The notes under the pieces: model-generated
What the model was told of the DNA's origin: nothing
Database searches by the model: none
The model's input: the letters and a program-made list of their open reading frames with translations, nothing else
Shown here: positions 34,858 to 42,432 of the stretch, piece by piece
How the letters are laid out: the number at the start of each line of letters is the position of its first letter
Numbering within the stretch: position 1 is the first letter of the stretch
Assembly: GCA_023418915.1 (NCBI GenBank)
Contig: JAEZYU010000050.1
Location: forward strand, 1 to 64,000
Direction: 5' to 3'
DNA length: 64,000 bases
From: Bacillota bacterium
GTDB lineage: Bacteria; Bacillota; Clostridia; Acetivibrionales; DTU013
Program-made: the position numbers and the translations under genes

Positions 34858-35003
34858 GAGAAGCGTCAAGCCAGGCAATCAAAAGGGGACGTTTCTCAGC
34901 CACCGGAGCACTTCGCCATGTTGAGAAGCGTCAAGCCAGGTAATCAAAAGGGGACGTTTCTCAGCCACCGGAGCACTTCGTCATGTAGAGAAGCGTCCCC
35001 TTA
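34858..35003. repeat. 65-bp tandem duplication carrying GAGAAGCGTC/GACGTTTCTC hairpins
   Basis: Two 65-bp copies (34858-34922 and 34923-34987, three differences or so) plus the start of a third. Each holds GAGAAGCGTC pairing with GACGTTTCTC over a 20-base loop, and GGGGAC as in GGGGACGTTTCTC. These resemble the clostridial GGGACNGTTCT-type palindromes and are related in style to the GAACTGTCCC units. They lie in the divergent promoter region between DUF192 and the sigma factor. Confidence 0.85.
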
Positions 35004-35089
35004 CATTATATCAAAAAAATTACAAGTTACATAAGACATAGAGCCCGCTTTGTCGTATAATCATATATAGGCAAGGTGGTGAGAACCGA

Positions 35090-35644
35090 TTGGAGCTGAC
35101 CGACTATGATCTGATACAAAAGTGTCTGGCAGGGCAGCAGGAATATTTTGAAGAGCTAGTGACACGATATAAAAAGTTGATATTCAGCGTCGTATATAAT
35201 ATGATAAATGACAAAGAGGAGGTCAGCGACATCTCTCAGGAGGTTTTTATCAGGATTTACAAGGCACTTGACCGGTATAATCCTGAGTATAAGTTCTCCA
35301 CCTGGGCGGTTCGCATAGCGACAAACCTCTGTCTGGACATACACAGAAAAAAGAAGCTAAATGTTGCACCAATCGAGGAGATCCAGGATTTATCAGACGG
35401 CGTTGACACACCTGAGGTCAGTTATCTGCAAAAGGAACGCTCCGAAAGGATACGAAAGGCAATCCAGGCGCTGCCCGAAAAATACAGGACACCGATAATC
35501 CTTTTCCATCAGAACGGATTATCATACGATGAAATGACCAAGGTACTCGGAGAACCTATGACGATAATCAAAAACAGGCTGTACAGAGCGAGGCTGATGT
35601 TGAGAGAAGCACTGATGCCGGCTAGAAAGGAGGAGGCACTATGA
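35090..35644 (+). CDS. ECF-type RNA polymerase sigma factor
   Basis: 184 residues from a TTG, after AAGGTGGTGAG. Region 2 (about 20-85) includes DISQEVFIRIYKALDRY and FSTWAVRIATNL. Region 4 (about 125-175) includes LPEKYRTPIILFHQNGLSY and an HTH ending NRLYRARLML. The RpoE/SigW type usually answers envelope stress. It overlaps the anti-sigma gene by 4 bases. A TATAAT at 35056-35061 with AAGACA 17 bases earlier could be its promoter. Confidence 0.95.
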   Translation: MELTDYDLIQKCLAGQQEYFEELVTRYKKLIFSVVYNMINDKEEVSDISQEVFIRIYKALDRYNPEYKFSTWAVRIATNLCLDIHRKKKLNVAPIEEIQDLSDGVDTPEVSYLQKERSERIRKAIQALPEKYRTPIILFHQNGLSYDEMTKVLGEPMTIIKNRLYRARLMLREALMPARKEEAL

Positions 35645-36219
35645 ACTGTGAGACAGCGAAAGAATATATGATGAAATATTTCGACAAAGAAGTGGATAAA
35701 GACGAAGAGATACAGTTCACAGAGCATTTGAAGAACTGCAGCAGTTGCAGTGATGAATTCAATTGCATGAAGGCCATCTTCACAACACTCGATACAAAGG
35801 TTGAAATAGAACCCCCGGCCGATTTTGAAGCCAAGGTCATGGATAAAGTAGCTGTCATTGAGAAGGAACGAAAAGAAAAAAGTTCGAAGAGGATCGTATG
35901 GCTTTATAATGGCGCCTCACTGCTGTCCATTATATTGCTGTTGATTTTTGTCGCAGATATGAAAGAAGTAAGTGTGTTCAGCGCATTTGAGAAGCTGGGG
36001 GAATACTTCAACTCGTTTTCCAGTGCGACTGCTGCGATCATAGGCGTGGTAAAGGATATTTTTACACTGCTTGCCAACGCTGTTTTGGCAGTGGTGGATG
36101 TAGCGTTTTCCATTGTAAAGTCATATTATTATGTGTTTGTAATACTGATCATGATGCTTTTTGGCATTCAGAGACTGCTTCACTATGTCGGCACTCACGG
36201 CGGGGGGGAAGCTGAATGA
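35641..36219 (+). CDS. Membrane anti-sigma factor with zinc-finger domain
   Basis: 192 residues. The N-terminal ZAS domain has MNCETAKEYMMKYFD and the HxxxCxxC motif in EHLKNCSSC (about 29-37), which holds ECF sigma factors. Two or three membrane segments follow (about 84-103, 118-140 and 150-180). It is coupled to the sigma gene by a 4-base overlap and also overlaps the next gene by 4 bases. Confidence 0.9.
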   Translation: MNCETAKEYMMKYFDKEVDKDEEIQFTEHLKNCSSCSDEFNCMKAIFTTLDTKVEIEPPADFEAKVMDKVAVIEKERKEKSSKRIVWLYNGASLLSIILLLIFVADMKEVSVFSAFEKLGEYFNSFSSATAAIIGVVKDIFTLLANAVLAVVDVAFSIVKSYYYVFVILIMMLFGIQRLLHYVGTHGGGEAE

Positions 36220-37229
36220 AAAAACTGACAGCGCTCCTTGTCGTCTTCATGATTGTAATCATGTCGTTCATACCGGTAATGGGTGAGGGAATATATGTCG
36301 GCTCAGAAAGCGGTGACAAGATACGGATCCTAGAAGATACTGTGATATCTGAGCCTGTTTCTGGAAACGTTGTATCAGTGCTCGGAAATGTTTCAGTCAA
36401 CAATCGGGTAAACGGTCATGTTATCGCAGTCTTCGGAGACATTATAGTGGATGGAGAAGTCACCGGACAGGTGGTTTCACTGTTTGGAAGTACTGCACTT
36501 AAGGATCAGGCCAGGATCATGGGAGATGTCATCACAGTAGGGCCTCTGTCCAGGTCGTCCAATGCCGTCTTATACGGGCAGGAGGTAAGGATATTCGGCG
36601 AATCCATGAATCTAGACATTGGAGCGCTTTCATACCTGAGGCTAATAATCATGCTTCTGTTTACACTGGCAGTATTTATAGCAGGACTGCTGGCGCTTCT
36701 GATATCAAGGAAAAGGTACGACAGAATCTCAAAAGGTTTAGAGAAAAATATCGGCAGGAAGTTAATACTGGGTATACTTGCCTTTATCGGAGCGAGCTCA
36801 TTGCTGCTGATACTGCTTGTGACGCTTATCGCACCGCTGTTTTACATCATATTGCTCATATGGTCTTCTGTTCCGGCCTTCATGTATCTTGGCAGGATGA
36901 TACTTAAGACATTCAGCCAGAAAAATAGTAAGTATGCTGAGTTTATCACCGGCTTGGTATCAATAACACTGATCAAGCTCCTCATAATATTTATTTTGCC
37001 TGAGCAAAGCATCTTCCTGGGGGTTATAATAGTAAGCCTGCTCAATATCTTCATATATTCACTTGGTATGGGTATATTGATGGAGCAGTATTATCTAAAA
37101 AATAACAAGGCAGAGCCGCAAAAGGACAAACCTGAATCGGAAAAGACGGAGCAGCCAGACGGCAAATCCGACCCGGAGAGCGAAAAACATGAACCGCAAA
37201 AAGGGAAATCCGAATCGTCTGATAAATAG
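36216..37229 (+). CDS. Membrane protein with bactofilin-like repeats
   Basis: 337 residues. Signal-peptide-like start (about 1-24), then a beta-helix-like repeat region (about 30-125) with VVSVLGNVSVNNRVNGHVIAVFG-type strands as in polymer-forming bactofilins. Four membrane helices (about 140-275) and a long charged Lys/Glu/Pro-rich tail follow. It is the third gene of the sigma operon, so probably the effector or sensor of the envelope response. The exact role is unknown. Confidence 0.75.
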   Translation: MKKLTALLVVFMIVIMSFIPVMGEGIYVGSESGDKIRILEDTVISEPVSGNVVSVLGNVSVNNRVNGHVIAVFGDIIVDGEVTGQVVSLFGSTALKDQARIMGDVITVGPLSRSSNAVLYGQEVRIFGESMNLDIGALSYLRLIIMLLFTLAVFIAGLLALLISRKRYDRISKGLEKNIGRKLILGILAFIGASSLLLILLVTLIAPLFYIILLIWSSVPAFMYLGRMILKTFSQKNSKYAEFITGLVSITLIKLLIIFILPEQSIFLGVIIVSLLNIFIYSLGMGILMEQYYLKNNKAEPQKDKPESEKTEQPDGKSDPESEKHEPQKGKSESSDK

Positions 37230-37273
37230 CCGTATTGAAGAAGGATTAAGTAATACAGAAGCCATATTTATAG

Positions 37274-37316
37274 AAGGAGCTGCTTTGAGTGTGTTCACTC
37301 AGATTCAGCTCCTTTT
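37274..37316 (+). terminator. Terminator of the sigma/anti-sigma operon
   Basis: AAGGAGCTG (37274-37282) pairs perfectly with CAGCTCCTT (37306-37314), with an inner TGAGTG/CACTCA stem, then TTTTCT. Confidence 0.9.
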
Positions 37317-37346
37317 CTGTTGCAGAAAAAGTTTTACATATTGTTA

Positions 37347-37390
37347 TTGACATATGCTCATAATAATGCTACTATAATTATGGGCATATG
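37347..37390 (+). promoter_or_regulatory. Promoter and operator P1 of the ORP-like cluster
   Basis: TTGACA (37347-37352), 17 bases, TACTAT (37370-37375). An inverted repeat flanks the core: CATATGCTCA (37351-37360) overlapping the -35 and TGGGCATATG (37381-37390) just after the -10. The same arrangement recurs at 38868-38914, so a common repressor or activator is likely. Confidence 0.75.
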
Positions 37391-37440
37391 CTAATAAAAA
37401 TTAACAGAAAAGATAAATAAGGAGCAAGGAGGTGTAATAT

Positions 37441-37779
37441 ATGCCAGCGGGAGATGGAGCAGGTCCAATGGGAATGGGATCGATGACAGGTAGAGGAATG
37501 GGCTTGTGCACAGGATTTGAAGCGCCGGGATATGCAAACTATACAGGGCGGCATGCCGGCATCGGCTGGCGCCGCGGACTCGGGCGCAGATGCGGGTATG
37601 GAAGGATATACTATGGCGCCGGTATTCCCAGACGAGCGCGAGTCGATTATGCACAATATTCCGGAATATACGATGCAGCTGATGAAAAGGATTTTTTAGG
37701 CAGACAGGCTGATTTTCTCGAGGATCAGCTCAAGCAGGTAAAAAAGCGTCTATCCTCCATGGAGGAAGAAACTGAATAG
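37441..37779 (+). CDS. DUF5320 family protein
   Basis: 112 residues after AAGGAGGTGTAATAT. Gly/Met-rich start MPAGDGAGPMGMGSMTGRGMG, a Gly/Arg/Tyr-rich middle and a C-terminal coiled coil (FLEDQLKQVKKRLSSMEEE). The N-terminus is the signature of DUF5320, a family of unknown function. It stands near COG1433 and DUF134 genes here and has its own promoter/operator and terminator. Confidence 0.85.
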   Translation: MPAGDGAGPMGMGSMTGRGMGLCTGFEAPGYANYTGRHAGIGWRRGLGRRCGYGRIYYGAGIPRRARVDYAQYSGIYDAADEKDFLGRQADFLEDQLKQVKKRLSSMEEETE

Positions 37780-37788
37780 CTTTAGATT

Positions 37789-37824
37789 AAGGCAGGGCAG
37801 GGGCTTTACTACCTGCCTTTTTCT
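37789..37824 (+). terminator. Terminator after the DUF5320 gene
   Basis: AAGGCAGG (37789-37796) pairs with CCTGCCTT (37812-37819), followed by TTTCTTT. Confidence 0.85.
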
Positions 37825-37947
37825 TTGCTATTTGTGTATTGACGAATTCATTAATAGTCTATAAACTTAAATATATATTGATGTATCTGTAATGCGGATG
37901 TTGACCAGAATACCTGGGATTTGTGCAGTCACAAAATAACTATCAAA

Positions 37948-38084
37948 TAATAACGAGGCATATCATGTCCTCCACCTGGGATGCATAGGCGAGCAGCAAG
38001 CCTTGCTTGCGACCAGCCTCGTTGAAATGCACAGAGGTAAGAAAATTTTTTCCAGTCGGAAATTTTTCTTTGAACGATGCGTTG
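37948..38084. repeat. MITE-like dispersed repeat, third copy
   Basis: ATAACGAGGC at the left end, then ATGTCC, GGGATGCATAGGCGAGCAGC, CCAGCCTCGTTGAAATGCAC, AGAAAATTTTTTCC and TTGAACGATGCGTT at the right end. About 137 bp, a shortened form of the copy at 868-1162. It lies immediately upstream of the DUF134 gene. Confidence 0.75.
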
Positions 38085-38116
38085 GCTTTACAAAATAGCG
38101 GGATGGAGTGATATAA

Positions 38117-38590
38117 TTGGCAAGACCAACAAAATGGAGGAAGATCGAAAATATACCTAATATTCCATATTTTATTCCCTCCGAAAATAGTGTGGACGAA
38201 TTGCCTGAAAACATACTGAAGCTTGAAGAGCTGGAAGCAATACGCCTTAAGGATATGGAAGGGCTGGAGCAGGGCGAGTGTGCGGAAAGAATGGAAGTTT
38301 CCAGACCCACATTTCAGCGTATCCTTATTTCGGCAAGAGAAAAAATTGCGGACAGTCTTGTCAACGGAAAGACCATACGTATTGAGGGAGGAAATTTTAC
38401 TCGAAATATCTGTCCTGTAAAATGTAATGACTGCGGTAAGGAATGGATGGAAAGCTATGAAAATCTCGAATCAATAAAGAACGGAAAATATATATGCCCT
38501 TCCTGTGGATCTGTCAATGTTATGTGTGAGCAGAACTGCAAAGGTAAGTTTTGCAGGAGAAACTGCTGGAGACACGGAAGAAACGGGTAG
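38117..38590 (+). CDS. DUF134 family DNA-binding regulator
   Basis: 157 residues from TTG 38117. The start ARPTKWRKIENIP and an HTH (about 45-80, LEAIRLKDMEGLEQGECAER then VSRPTFQRIL) are those of DUF134, a sigma-region-4-like fold. The C-terminal part has cysteine pairs (CNDCG, CPSCG) and a dense Cys cluster CEQNCKGKFCRRNC, likely binding zinc or Fe-S. It is the best candidate for recognising the repeated operator around it. Confidence 0.85.
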   Translation: MARPTKWRKIENIPNIPYFIPSENSVDELPENILKLEELEAIRLKDMEGLEQGECAERMEVSRPTFQRILISAREKIADSLVNGKTIRIEGGNFTRNICPVKCNDCGKEWMESYENLESIKNGKYICPSCGSVNVMCEQNCKGKFCRRNCWRHGRNG

Positions 38591-38867
38591 CACATTGATG
38601 CCGTTTTATGAGAATAACTGTATCTGATTTGAATGATGAACAATCCTTAAAATCAAAGCCAACCAACAAAGCTATGGAGTGAATCTGCTTCAGGCTTTTT
38701 TTGTGTGCTGGTCTGACAGGCGGAGCGAAGCATATTTCGCTTCGACGCTATCGAAGAAAACAAACAAAAAGCAGAGATTTATTTAGAGAGCTATGCGTTT
38801 CAACGAGGCTGGTCGATGGTTGAAAATACGTAATGAAGTTAGGATATCTATTGCCTCATCATTTATA

Positions 38868-38914
38868 TTGACATATGCTCAATACAGTACTACAATATCA
38901 ATTGTGAGCATAAG
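38868..38914 (+). promoter_or_regulatory. Promoter and operator P2 of the ORP-like cluster
   Basis: TTGACA (38868-38873), 17 bases, TACAAT (38891-38896). Inverted repeat CATATGCTCA (38872-38881) and TGAGCATAAG (38905-38914) flank the core as in P1. It drives the flavin reductase-NifX-MinD-MinD-NifX genes after about 170 bases of leader. Confidence 0.75.
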
Positions 38915-39010
38915 CCCAAAATAGACATATGTTAAGCATGGAGGCCCGGCAAACTATAATACATAACAAATGGATAATGAAGTAAAAGGACAGGCAATTT
39001 AGAAAACGGT

Positions 39011-39056
39011 GCGAGCATATCTCTCACCTGGGATTTCTTTGAACGATGCGTTATAA
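39011..39056. repeat. MITE-like dispersed repeat, right-end fragment
   Basis: GCGAGCATATCTCTCACCTGGGA joined directly to TTTCTTTGAACGATGCGTTATAA; only the right end is intact. It lies about 30 bases upstream of the flavin reductase gene. Confidence 0.6.
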
Positions 39057-39086
39057 AATTACTTTTATCGGAAGGAGACCTCAACT

Positions 39087-39599
39087 ATGAATATGGGAAA
39101 TAAACACACAGCAAAGAAGGAAGCAAATAAAGGCTCGTGCTTACAGCCTTCTCCCAAGGTACTTGTATCGTGCCGCGGAGCAAACGGTGAGAATAATGCG
39201 CTGGCGGTCGCTTATTGCGGGAACTGCAGCTATGACCCTCCAATGGTTATTGTTGGTATCGTGCCGTCAAGATATTCCTACCATATGGTAAAGGAATCCG
39301 GATGCTTTGTGGTAAACCTTGCAAGCAGTGATTATCGGGAAGCGTTTGAATACCTGGGAAGCCACAGTAAAAAGGATGGTGACAAGCTGACTGCTGTCAA
39401 TGCCCGCATCGAAGATGGGAAAAAGGTCAATGCGCCGATTCTATTGGACTGTCCTGTAAATATTGAATGTACGGTTGTCGATTCCATCAGGACCGGTTCC
39501 CATGAGATGTTTGTCGGCCGGATCGAATATGTCCATGCCAACGAGAATTATGTTGATGATGAAGGCAACATCAATTTTTCGAAGATCGATTTGCTATGA
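39087..39599 (+). CDS. Flavin reductase-like (flavoredoxin) protein
   Basis: 170 residues after GGAAGGAGACCTCAACT. FMN-binding split-barrel fold, with NALAVAYCGNCSYDPPMVIVGI, SYHMVKESGCFVVNLAS and a C-terminal EYVHANENYVDDEGNI. It would hold FMN and pass electrons. Its place at the head of the COG1433/MinD operon suggests a redox role in that system; the partner is not known. Confidence 0.88.
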   Translation: MNMGNKHTAKKEANKGSCLQPSPKVLVSCRGANGENNALAVAYCGNCSYDPPMVIVGIVPSRYSYHMVKESGCFVVNLASSDYREAFEYLGSHSKKDGDKLTAVNARIEDGKKVNAPILLDCPVNIECTVVDSIRTGSHEMFVGRIEYVHANENYVDDEGNINFSKIDLL

Positions 39600-39633
39600 G
39601 GACCAATGAGAATATATCAGGAGGAATGTTCAG

Positions 39634-40008
39634 ATGAAAATAATAATACCAGTAGAAAGCAAGTCTTTGGAAGCTCCGCTTTGCCAGTCTTTCGGGCGTA
39701 CACCTCTTTTTGCATTGTATGATACGGACAGTGATGAACATGAATTTCTGGACAACGCCGCTGCCGCGAGCCAGGGCGGAGCAGGGATCAAAGCAGCACA
39801 GATGCTCGTAGACAAAGGAGCTTCCGCCCTTATTGCATATCGATGCGGAGAAAACGCAGCAAATGTTTTAAAAGCGGCCGGAGTCGATATATACAAGGCA
39901 CAGGAAGGTTCTGTCGCTGAGAATTTAGAGAAATTCAAGGATGGCAGCCTTTCATTGCTGACTAATATACATCCGGGTTTTCATAATCATGGAGGTGGAA
40001 ACAGATGA
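39634..40008 (+). CDS. NifX/NifB-like (COG1433) protein, first copy
   Basis: 124 residues after CAGGAGGAATGTTCAG. RNase-H-like fold of the dinitrogenase iron-molybdenum cofactor family, including the orange protein (ORP), with SQGGAGIKAAQMLVDKGASALIAYRCG. The His-rich end (HPGFHNHGG) may bind metal. It overlaps the first MinD ATPase by 4 bases. No nitrogenase genes are near, so a role in nitrogen fixation is unlikely. Confidence 0.88.
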   Translation: MKIIIPVESKSLEAPLCQSFGRTPLFALYDTDSDEHEFLDNAAAASQGGAGIKAAQMLVDKGASALIAYRCGENAANVLKAAGVDIYKAQEGSVAENLEKFKDGSLSLLTNIHPGFHNHGGGNR

Positions 40009-40841
40009 GGATCGCCGTGCTAAGCGGCAAAGGCGGAACAGGTAAGACGCTTGTGTCGGTGAACCTGGCCTGTGTTGCCGAAAAGGCGGTTTATTTGGAT
40101 TGCGATGTTGAAGAGCCCAACGGACATTTGTTTTTAAAGCCTCAGGTACAACAACGCTGTCAGGTCACTGTGCGAGTACCTGAAATAGATCAGGACAAGT
40201 GCAGGGGCTGCCGAAAATGCGTGGATTTCTGTAAATACAATGCATTAGCGCTGGTCAAAGATAAACTGATGATATTCTACGAGGTGTGCCACTCATGCGG
40301 GGGATGTGTACTGCTCTGCCCAGAAAAAGCACTCTCTGAAAGGGAAAGGGTGATTGGCTCCATTGAGATGGGTGCCTCAGGTGATGTCTCCGTACTGACG
40401 GGTTGTCTAAATACAGGTGAGGTTTCGGGTGTACCGATCATAAAAGGACTCATGGACAAACTAAACGGTCATACGACAGCCGTAATAGATTGTCCTCCCG
40501 GAAGTGCATGCGTTGTAATGGAAAGCATCCGGGAAGCGGATTTTTGTCTGCTCGTGGCTGAGCCGACACTGTTCGGTTCACATAACCTCTCAATGGTATA
40601 TGACCTTGTTAAGCTGTTTGATAAACCTTTTGGTGTTGTGCTGAACAAGTGCATGTCTGATCCGGATCCCTCAGAACAGTTTTGCATCGATAATGACATC
40701 AATATACTTGCCAGGATACCATTTGATGAAGAACTTGGAAGACTCAATTCAAATGGCCTGATAGCTGTAATGGAGAAAAAGCGGTACAGAGAATTGTTCC
40801 AGAAGCTGCTCACGGATATCGGGAAGGAGGCGGTATCATGA
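40005..40841 (+). CDS. MinD/ParA-type ATPase with ferredoxin insert, first copy
   Basis: 278 residues. Deviant Walker A SGKGGTGKTLVS (about 6-17), then two 4Fe-4S motifs CRGCRKCVDFC and CHSCGGCVLLCP (about 66-110) inserted in the fold, then VIDCPPGSACVV. It belongs to the Mrp/Nbp35-like P-loop family and matches the paired ATPases of ORP clusters. It probably moves electrons or metal-sulfur units using ATP. It overlaps its paralogue by 4 bases. Confidence 0.93.
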   Translation: MRIAVLSGKGGTGKTLVSVNLACVAEKAVYLDCDVEEPNGHLFLKPQVQQRCQVTVRVPEIDQDKCRGCRKCVDFCKYNALALVKDKLMIFYEVCHSCGGCVLLCPEKALSERERVIGSIEMGASGDVSVLTGCLNTGEVSGVPIIKGLMDKLNGHTTAVIDCPPGSACVVMESIREADFCLLVAEPTLFGSHNLSMVYDLVKLFDKPFGVVLNKCMSDPDPSEQFCIDNDINILARIPFDEELGRLNSNGLIAVMEKKRYRELFQKLLTDIGKEAVS

Positions 40842-41695
40842 GACAGCTGCTTATATTGAGCGGGAAGGGCGGCACAGGTAAAACCACTGTATCGGGGGCA
40901 TTTATAGAAATGAGTGAAGCCAGGGCTTTTGCAGACTGTGATGTAGACGCCCCAAATCTTCACTTTGTAGTTTCACTGGATTCAAAGCCGAAAACAGAAG
41001 ATTATTATGGGTTTGGCAAGGCAAGGATAGATTGTGCTATATGCATTCGCTGCGGGGCATGTGAAGATAACTGCCGTTTTGGTGCCATTAAGGACGGGAC
41101 AGTAGGTTTGTATGAATGTGAGGGCTGCGGTGTATGCGAGGCGATATGTCCCGTGGGAGCGATCAAATTATATGACCACTCTTCGGGCAGTCTTAAGCTT
41201 TATAAGGACCATGAAACCGTATTTTCGACAGCTCAGCTTAAAATGGGCAGCGGCGCATCGGGAAAGCTGGTGTCCGCAGTAAAGAAACAGCTCTCTGATA
41301 ATGCGCCTGATGCAGAGATTGCCATCATTGATGGATCTCCGGGAATAGGCTGCCCTGTTATAGCATCGATCAGCGGAGCTGATATGGTGCTTATAGTTGC
41401 AGAGCCGACGATATCAGGCATGCACGACATGAAACGAATTATTGATACTGCAGGGCAATTTGGTACGTTATGTGCCGTCTGCATCAACAAATATGATGTG
41501 AATCCTGATAATACGGCTGAAATCGAGAGCTTCTGCAATGAGCATGAGATACCTTTAGCAGGCAAAATACCATTTGATAAAACTGTGATAGAAGCAGTGA
41601 ACCAATTAAGGAGCATTGCCGCATATCCGGACAGTCCGGCAGGGAAGGCCGTTTATGATGTATGGCGTACAGTGTATAAGCTGGTTGGTAAATGA
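40838..41695 (+). CDS. MinD/ParA-type ATPase with ferredoxin insert, second copy
   Basis: 285 residues. Walker A SGKGGTGKTTVS, ferredoxin motifs CAICIRCGACEDNC and CEGCGVCEAICP (about 66-110), and IIDGSPGIGCPVIAS. It is a diverged paralogue of the preceding gene, and the two probably form a heterodimer. The TTVS versus TLVS difference in the P-loop may mean unequal ATPase activity. Confidence 0.93.
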   Translation: MRQLLILSGKGGTGKTTVSGAFIEMSEARAFADCDVDAPNLHFVVSLDSKPKTEDYYGFGKARIDCAICIRCGACEDNCRFGAIKDGTVGLYECEGCGVCEAICPVGAIKLYDHSSGSLKLYKDHETVFSTAQLKMGSGASGKLVSAVKKQLSDNAPDAEIAIIDGSPGIGCPVIASISGADMVLIVAEPTISGMHDMKRIIDTAGQFGTLCAVCINKYDVNPDNTAEIESFCNEHEIPLAGKIPFDKTVIEAVNQLRSIAAYPDSPAGKAVYDVWRTVYKLVGK

Positions 41696-41788
41696 CAATA
41701 AGAGTTTGCAATAGGCCGGTGCTTGACGATGATTATATGATGAAGCGGCCGGAATTAATACTAATATTTTAGAAGGAGAAGATCAATT

Positions 41789-42142
41789 ATGAGAGTTGCA
41801 GTTGCAAGCGATGGGAAGTTAGTGACAGAGCATTTCGGTCATTGTGAGGGCTTCTATGTCTTTGAGACAGAAAATGTACAGATCAAAGGGGTTAAATTTC
41901 TTACAAACCCCGGACACAGACCCGGGTTTTTGCCTGTATACCTGCATGAAAAAGGTGTTGAGGTGATCATATCAGGAGGTATGGGAGGAGGAGCAGTAGA
42001 AATATTCAACGAAAAAGGGATAGAAGTCATTACTGGAGCCTCCGGCGATACGGAGAAAGTTGTAATGAGTTATCTGCAGGGCAATCTGACGTCAACTGGA
42101 TCTGTATGCCATGAACATAAGCATGCTGATGAATGCCGCTGA
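41789..42142 (+). CDS. NifX/NifB-like (COG1433) protein, second copy
   Basis: 117 residues after AGAAGGAGAAGATCA. It starts MRVAVASDGKLVTEHFGHCEGF, the typical COG1433/ORP opening, with GVEVIISGGMGGGAVEIFNEKGI. The C-terminus CHEHKHADECR is rich in Cys and His, fit for metal binding. It is the last gene of the cluster and is followed by a strong terminator. Confidence 0.9.
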   Translation: MRVAVASDGKLVTEHFGHCEGFYVFETENVQIKGVKFLTNPGHRPGFLPVYLHEKGVEVIISGGMGGGAVEIFNEKGIEVITGASGDTEKVVMSYLQGNLTSTGSVCHEHKHADECR

Positions 42143-42192
42143 TAGTGTTGCTGTTTTTTGAAGCAGCAAATCTTATTTGTGAGATGAATGTG

Positions 42193-42265
42193 GACAGCTA
42201 TTGATATAGCGCATCGTTAAAGATAAATTTCTTTGGACGATGCATTATATCAATAGCTGTCTTTT
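42193..42265 (+). terminator. Long perfect-stem terminator with MITE-like core
   Basis: GACAGCTATTGATATA (from 42193) pairs with TATATCAATAGCTGTC (to 42261), continued by GCATCGT/ACGATGC inside, then TTTT. The inner GCATCGTT...TTTCTTTGGACGATGC copies the right end of the MITE-like family, so a repeat may have been recruited as a terminator. Confidence 0.85.
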
Positions 42266-42432
42266 CATACGACGAAAGGTAAAGTACAATACTCTTGGTA
42301 AAGAGTATCAATGCACGATATATTTATATGGAAAAAATGAGATACATTTGCTATAATTAGTGATGGGACGCCATTTGACAGGTATTGAATATATACCGCA
42401 GCAGAGGAAAGCATAGATATACGGAGGGAAAA

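Larger units (their letters stand above)
38591..39086. other. Spacer with promoter P2 and repeat fragments
   Basis: About 500 bases. It includes a hairpin AGCGAA/TTCGCT near 38737-38756, an inverted fragment of the MITE-like family near 38808-38830 (TTTCAACGAGGCTGGTCG), promoter P2 (38868-38914), an extra half-site GACATATG near 38925, and the right end of another MITE-like copy (to 39056). No gene was seen. Confidence 0.6.

Noticed and set aside
34858..35003. 65-bp repeats as a CRISPR or attachment site
   Set aside because: The copies are adjacent with no spacers, and no integrase or phage gene is present.
39634..42142. Nitrogen-fixation (nif) gene cluster
   Set aside because: COG1433 proteins resemble NifX/NifB parts, but no nifH, nifD, nifK, nifE or nifN gene is present.
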